Assembly: GCA_017445015.1 (NCBI GenBank)
Contig: JAFSVL010000014.1
Coordinates: 1 to 64,000 of the forward strand
Length of the DNA: 64,000 nt
DNA from: Bacteroidales bacterium
GTDB taxonomy: Bacteria; Bacteroidota; Bacteroidia; Bacteroidales; UBA932
Reading direction: 5' to 3'
This document shows, piece by piece, positions 59,963 to 64,000 of this stretch. Position 1 is the first letter of the stretch. Every line of letters begins with the position of its first letter. The notes under the pieces are model-generated. The model saw only the letters and a program-made list of their open reading frames with translations, did no database searches and was not told the origin of the DNA. Both the position numbers and the translations under genes were made by a program.

Positions 59963-61778
59963 CGATAAGGATTTTGCACCAGTTTTGAGTTTCAGTCGAA
60001 GAGACCGGCCGGACGGCCTGCTCGCCGTCTTCCGCCGAATACAGGGAAAAATTCACCCGCAGTTCCCCATCGCGCAGGGGAAGTGCGGAAAGGGGTACGG
60101 AAAATTCAGCGAGCCAGCACGCATCTCCCTTTGCCGCGACGGCCTCCGCTCCGAATTCCGCATTGTACCAGCCCGGAGAATAACGGCAGCAGCGGACGGA
60201 CGCATCCGGGGACACGCGCACATAGATGTCTCCTACGCCGAGCGTCTCCGCCTGAGGATCCGCCAGATAAACGGTCACCCGGTCATTTTCAGCGCCAGGA
60301 GAGGCCTCCATCTCCGCAAGGAAGCAGAGCCGGCCGGCCGAAACGGAGGCACGCAGCGTAGCATGGCGCTCGCTTTTGGACCCCACGAAGAGGGCATGAT
60401 CCGTATCCTGCCATTCTTTATTGTCCCCGTCGATGCGCACATTCCGTCGCACCGCGGCGATGTCGTGATTGAGATAGTAACGCCCGACCTGCAGGAAATA
60501 GCCCAGGCCGTTCTTGCCGCCCGATCCGCCAATGCCCATAAGGGCGATATGGGAATCGATATAGGCAGAGCCCCAGAAACCCCTTCCGATGGGGCTGGCA
60601 CCTTCGAATACGCGCAGTTGAGGGCCGAAAGAGAGCCCTTCCTCATCCCCAAGGCGCATATAGAAGACATTCCCGTCATTATAGGTCAGAAGCGTCTCTC
60701 CCGAACGGAACTGCTCGATCTGCGGGCCGGCGCCCTTGGTGAATTTCTTCTCCCAGTCCTGGCGGCCGGCGGGCAACTCTCCGGAAGGATGCGGGTCGGC
60801 GAGCCCCCAGTCGCCGTTTTCATCACTGCGGGCCAGGCTCACCCAATAATCCGTAGTGGAGGACGATCCGGGAGCCATGTTGGATTCTCCCGCGCCTACC
60901 AGACGCTTCCCGCCCACGAGTTCAACCACGCCGGGCATCTGGTCGGTATAGAGGTTTACCCCGTCCTTGCTGTCCCGCCACTGGCGGAAAGCCGGCAGAT
61001 GGACGGTATAGGGATCGTCCGGTTTCCAACTGGATCCGTTATCATCGGAATAGATATAGGAAACGCCGCTGCTCACGAGCGCACTCCTCCACACGCCTTC
61101 GATATACGGCAATGAATCCGTGTAATAGATGATGACCCGGCCCGATGAGAGGACCAGCGGCCTCGGTTCCCAGTTGGTTCCCACGCAGATGCGCCGTTCC
61201 TGGGTCCAGGTCCGCCCTTCATCCGAAGAAAAGCGGATGGCCAGACCGTTGTCGCGCATCTTGTGCCGGAAATCACCGGCCCGCCTGTAGGAAGCCACGA
61301 CCATCAGGCGGCCGTCCGCGAGCCGCACGGGATGCGCACCGGCATAGGCGCGGTTGATGACGTCGCCGTAATCGGGACTCTGCACGGAACGCTGGTAGGC
61401 GAAAATGCTGCGCGGGTTCGTCCACTCCAGCATATCCGTACTTTCCGCATAGTAACAGGCGGAACCTGCCCAGGTGGAGGTCGTGCCGTTATGGTAGAAC
61501 ATCAGCCATCGTCCGTCCGTGGTCTTGATAAACCGCGGATAGACGGGCATGTCCAGATCCGTCGCGCTGCGCGGTGTCTGCACATAACTTCCGCCGATAA
61601 AGGTCAGCACGCTGCGCTGCGTGGCACCGGCATGCGAAGCGGCATCGTGTCCCCCGGCATTCAAGCGGGCAAAAGGAGTAACCACCGCCTTCGGAGGTCC
61701 GGCCGGCTCAGGATCGTTTCCCCGGCAGGCCCCCAACGCCAGCGGCAGGAGGCAGAGAATGAACGTGCGAAGTCTCAT
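59955..61778 (-). CDS. BNR/Asp-box (sialidase-superfamily) lipoprotein, paralogue without the N-terminal domain
   Basis: A 607-residue lipoprotein (Cys18 in LALGAC) with the same propeller and C-terminal sandwich as the downstream gene but lacking its fimbrillin-like N-terminus. Matching blocks are YPRFIKTTDGRWLMFYHNG, YAGAHPVRLADGRLMVVASYRRAGDFRH, FSSDEGRTW, WEPRPLVLSSGRVIIYYTDS, GVSYIYSDDNGSSW and LYTDQMPGVVEL; the C-terminal part has RATLRASVSAGRLCFLAEM-like sequence in both. It is coupled to the DUF4886 gene by a 4-nt overlap and to its paralogue by an 8-nt overlap. Likely surface or periplasmic glycan processing. Confidence 0.82.
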   Translation of the reverse strand: MRLRTFILCLLPLALGACRGNDPEPAGPPKAVVTPFARLNAGGHDAASHAGATQRSVLTFIGGSYVQTPRSATDLDMPVYPRFIKTTDGRWLMFYHNGTTSTWAGSACYYAESTDMLEWTNPRSIFAYQRSVQSPDYGDVINRAYAGAHPVRLADGRLMVVASYRRAGDFRHKMRDNGLAIRFSSDEGRTWTQERRICVGTNWEPRPLVLSSGRVIIYYTDSLPYIEGVWRSALVSSGVSYIYSDDNGSSWKPDDPYTVHLPAFRQWRDSKDGVNLYTDQMPGVVELVGGKRLVGAGESNMAPGSSSTTDYWVSLARSDENGDWGLADPHPSGELPAGRQDWEKKFTKGAGPQIEQFRSGETLLTYNDGNVFYMRLGDEEGLSFGPQLRVFEGASPIGRGFWGSAYIDSHIALMGIGGSGGKNGLGYFLQVGRYYLNHDIAAVRRNVRIDGDNKEWQDTDHALFVGSKSERHATLRASVSAGRLCFLAEMEASPGAENDRVTVYLADPQAETLGVGDIYVRVSPDASVRCCRYSPGWYNAEFGAEAVAAKGDACWLAEFSVPLSALPLRDGELRVNFSLYSAEDGEQAVRPVSSTETQNWCKILIDE

Positions 61779-64000
61779 TGTACGATGGAGAAACTGATAG
61801 ACGAGCCGCCGAGAAAATAGAATACCGAACCGTGCTCTCCGCCGGACAGGAAGGGCGTATCGCTCCGGACAGCCCCCGTAGAGCCCGCCTGGACGGTACC
61901 GTCGGCGCAGCGCAGCCGCATCCGCAGGAATCCTTTCTCTATCCCGTTTTCAAAGGTGCAGTCTGCCGTGACGTTGGTTGTCCCATATCTGACGGCAAAG
62001 GTCGCGTCGCGGGTAAAAGCGCTGTCCCAGGTACTCACCTCGGAACTATTGTGTTTCCAGGTATCGCCGTCAAGATAGTCGAGATACCAGAAGCAGGGGC
62101 CCCGGCGTGTGTAAACCGGCGCGGAGAAACGCACGGTCGTTCCTGCCTTGAAATGCTTGACAGGAAACACGAATTCAAAGTAGTCGCCCGTCCAGACGCC
62201 GCCGATGGCACAGGACGTGCCGGTAGAAGTCTCGGCGATGGAACGTTTGTACACCGGCGAGCCCGCAGGCGTCGATACCGATACCCACTTGGCAAAGGCC
62301 TGGGCCTGGTCTGCCATCCATACGCCGAGCGGACGCCAGAGGAACTGCAGGCCCGCGCCGCCCCAGCCGGTAAGCTTGAACCGGACGGGGAAAGAGACCG
62401 GGAATACATCCACCCCGGTATCGTCCAGACAGGCGCTGCCCGGGACGTCCACATATTCGGGAACTGTGCTGTATTGGCTCATGTCCGTAATATGGTAAGG
62501 ATCGGCCGCCGCCGCATTCACCGCGGCGAGCAGCACGGGCCAGTTCCCGTCGATGGCAGGCGTGGTATATTGGGTCGGGCTGGGATAGAACTCCCGGAAA
62601 CGGAAACTGATGTCTTCTATGGAGATCCCGGTCAGCGGAGTGATGAGCGTCTTCCAGACCAGCAGCGACGCCGCCACACGGGTCATGCCGTAGTCGAGAT
62701 GCACCCCGTCTCCGCGGAGGAGGTCGCAGCCGTTGTCCACATTGAGCGCCGTGGTACGCAGGTTCTGGAGCATCGCGCCCGTTGAGAACATCCGCTGGAA
62801 AGGATAGCCTTCGGCGGGGTCCATGACATGCAGGGTATTTTCCCGTACGACCGTCTCGAACATTTCGACATTGTTCGCGAAGTATTTGAGCAGGTTCTCG
62901 TAATTGTCTGCCCAGCAGTGCGACTGGAAAAATACGAATTCCGCATCCGGGCTGGTTACACGGATTTTGTCGATGAGACCGTGTATGGCGTTGCGCTCCG
63001 TGTCGTCCCACTTCCACGCATGGGGGTTCCCGGAATATTCCTGCAGCACGACGATATCGTATTTTTCCTGCGTGACGATGTCTTTCAGGGAATAATTGTA
63101 TTCCGTAGAGCCGTTCCAGAAGCGCTGTCCGGGACTCCACCAGGTCATCGACGCATTGCCGGGCTTGTCATAGTAAGCATTGTAGCCGACCAGGTAATAG
63201 CCGCCATGGAAGACGCGGGTCAGTTCCACCCCCCGCACTCCCTCATGGTTGAGCATCAGGGGAAGCAGGTCCGTGGCATCCAGCGTGTGGCTGTTGCCGA
63301 TAAAGAGAATCTTGGTCACATTGTCCCGGCGGTCCGTATCCCCGGCCCCCGCGTCGATAAGCGTGCCGTCAGGCTCGAAGGTCACGCTGCTTTTGTAAAC
63401 CACGGCGGGACGGGCGTCGAAGCGCTTGCCGGAACGGATATCCTCGTAATGATTCATCTCGTCCACAATACGCAGCCGGATGCCGGATGCATAGGTCTTC
63501 GCAGCGATGGCGGCATATACCGCCGTTCCCGGCGCAATGCCTTCCGCAGCGCTGACGACAACGCCCTTTCCGTCGTTCCCGCTGCTGAGAAGCCTGCCTT
63601 CGGCCGGGTCGAAGACCATTGTACCACTCATATCCTCCCCGCCGATGGCGGAAATTTCGATACGGCGGATCGCATGGGGATGGGAAGAATTGATTTCCAG
63701 ACGCAGGAAAGCCACGCCGCAGGAGAAGTTCAGTCCGGGAGTATCGGAGGAAACGGCGCACATCAGCGCCGCAGCCGGGTCGAAAGAGCCTTCCACCCAC
63801 TGCTGCCGTGCGGGCAGGTTCAGGGAGCCGTAGCGGGACGACAAAGGCGCATACGACCCCTCCACAAACGCGGATGCGGGGTACAGCGCATGATAGGGAT
63901 GGGAAATCACCGGCAGCGTAAACTGTGCGCTGCGCCGGTCGGAAGACAGCGTCACCGAGGACGAAGCCTCTCCGTTCACGACAATCGCATCGTCCTCCGA
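61775..64000 (-). CDS. DUF4886-type SGNH-fold protein with fimbrillin-like N-terminal domain (5' end beyond window)
   Basis: The frame is open to the window edge: codons before 63979 read SEDDAIVVNGEASSSVTL, matching DAIVVNGNASTG in the downstream BNR protein, so the start is outside. At least 741 residues are present. A fimbrillin-like domain (YHALYPASAFVEGSY, LNFSCGVAFLRLEI) comes first. The DUF4886/SGNH domain follows: KILFIGNSHTLDATDLLPLML (nucleophile Ser block), YDIVVLQEYSGNPHAW, FVFFQSHCWAD and RGDGVHLDYGMTRVAASLLVW (Asp-His block). A C-terminal beta-rich region (about the last 230 residues) has many aromatic residues and may bind glycan. Probably a carbohydrate esterase acting with the BNR enzymes of the same operon. 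Confidence 0.82.
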   Translation of the reverse strand, partial: SEDDAIVVNGEASSSVTLSSDRRSAQFTLPVISHPYHALYPASAFVEGSYAPLSSRYGSLNLPARQQWVEGSFDPAAALMCAVSSDTPGLNFSCGVAFLRLEINSSHPHAIRRIEISAIGGEDMSGTMVFDPAEGRLLSSGNDGKGVVVSAAEGIAPGTAVYAAIAAKTYASGIRLRIVDEMNHYEDIRSGKRFDARPAVVYKSSVTFEPDGTLIDAGAGDTDRRDNVTKILFIGNSHTLDATDLLPLMLNHEGVRGVELTRVFHGGYYLVGYNAYYDKPGNASMTWWSPGQRFWNGSTEYNYSLKDIVTQEKYDIVVLQEYSGNPHAWKWDDTERNAIHGLIDKIRVTSPDAEFVFFQSHCWADNYENLLKYFANNVEMFETVVRENTLHVMDPAEGYPFQRMFSTGAMLQNLRTTALNVDNGCDLLRGDGVHLDYGMTRVAASLLVWKTLITPLTGISIEDISFRFREFYPSPTQYTTPAIDGNWPVLLAAVNAAAADPYHITDMSQYSTVPEYVDVPGSACLDDTGVDVFPVSFPVRFKLTGWGGAGLQFLWRPLGVWMADQAQAFAKWVSVSTPAGSPVYKRSIAETSTGTSCAIGGVWTGDYFEFVFPVKHFKAGTTVRFSAPVYTRRGPCFWYLDYLDGDTWKHNSSEVSTWDSAFTRDATFAVRYGTTNVTADCTFENGIEKGFLRMRLRCADGTVQAGSTGAVRSDTPFLSGGEHGSVFYFLGGSSISFSIVQ

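Overview
The window is a GC-rich piece of a Bacteroidota (order Bacteroidales) chromosome. The evidence is a SusC/SusD pair, the Bacteroidota-type dcw order (mraZ-rsmH-ftsL-ftsI-murE-mraY-murD-ftsW-murG-murC-ftsQ-ftsA-ftsZ), TAnnTTTG -7 promoter boxes ahead of many transcription units, and many Bacteroidales-style surface lipoproteins. An uncultured gut Bacteroidales lineage fits, but the genus cannot be fixed from sequence alone. No rRNA, tRNA, CRISPR array, insertion sequence or prophage was seen.

Layout. 0-9.3 kb (minus strand): a partial Rpn/PD-(D/E)XK nuclease, then one compact operon read from a textbook promoter at 9.35 kb: rpsA, rnz, a GH73 cell-wall hydrolase, mltG, a RelA-type ppGpp synthetase and uvrB. 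Most joins are 4-nt overlaps. 9.5-13.6 kb: recR and corA from a divergent promoter, class II aldolase, an M48 lipoprotein peptidase and mntP. 13.6-31.6 kb (plus strand): the dcw division and peptidoglycan cluster, headed by 10-bp-spaced MraZ-like boxes, then gltX, rpiB and truB. 31.6-33.1 kb: a DcuA/B-type C4-dicarboxylate transporter. 33.2-44.4 kb: a pectin-type polysaccharide locus (susC, susD and a beta-helix lipoprotein on minus; a divergent GH28-GH105 fusion on plus). 44.7-50.4 kb (minus): apbE, then a cobalamin-riboswitch operon of a BtuG-like lipoprotein, a BtuB-like receptor and an N-terminally short BtuC/FecCD permease. 50.4-64 kb (minus): an SGNH esterase, a 1383-residue lipoprotein, a GH5-like enzyme, two paralogous BNR/sialidase-fold lipoproteins and a DUF4886 protein cut by the window edge.

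The most unusual content is between genes. Several unrelated-looking families of structured palindromic elements sit in nearly every real gap. One has a 37-nt core (33/37 identical between two copies in opposite orientation) flanked by perfect inverted arms whose sequence differs completely between copies. Another is a two-copy palindrome. A third is a four-way-junction-like element. Two 53-bp-spaced tandem repeats share a 39-bp unit, and one of them supplies the last ~37 codons of the dicarboxylate transporter. Inside the dcw cluster the only gaps large enough to hold such an element (mraY-murD, murC-ftsQ) each contain one. Two genes (mntP, apbE) have a -7 box ending 4 nt before a GTG start, which suggests leaderless transcripts.

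Limits: everything was read by eye. Family calls rest on motif recognition. Repeat copy numbers outside the window, structures and substrate specificities are untested.
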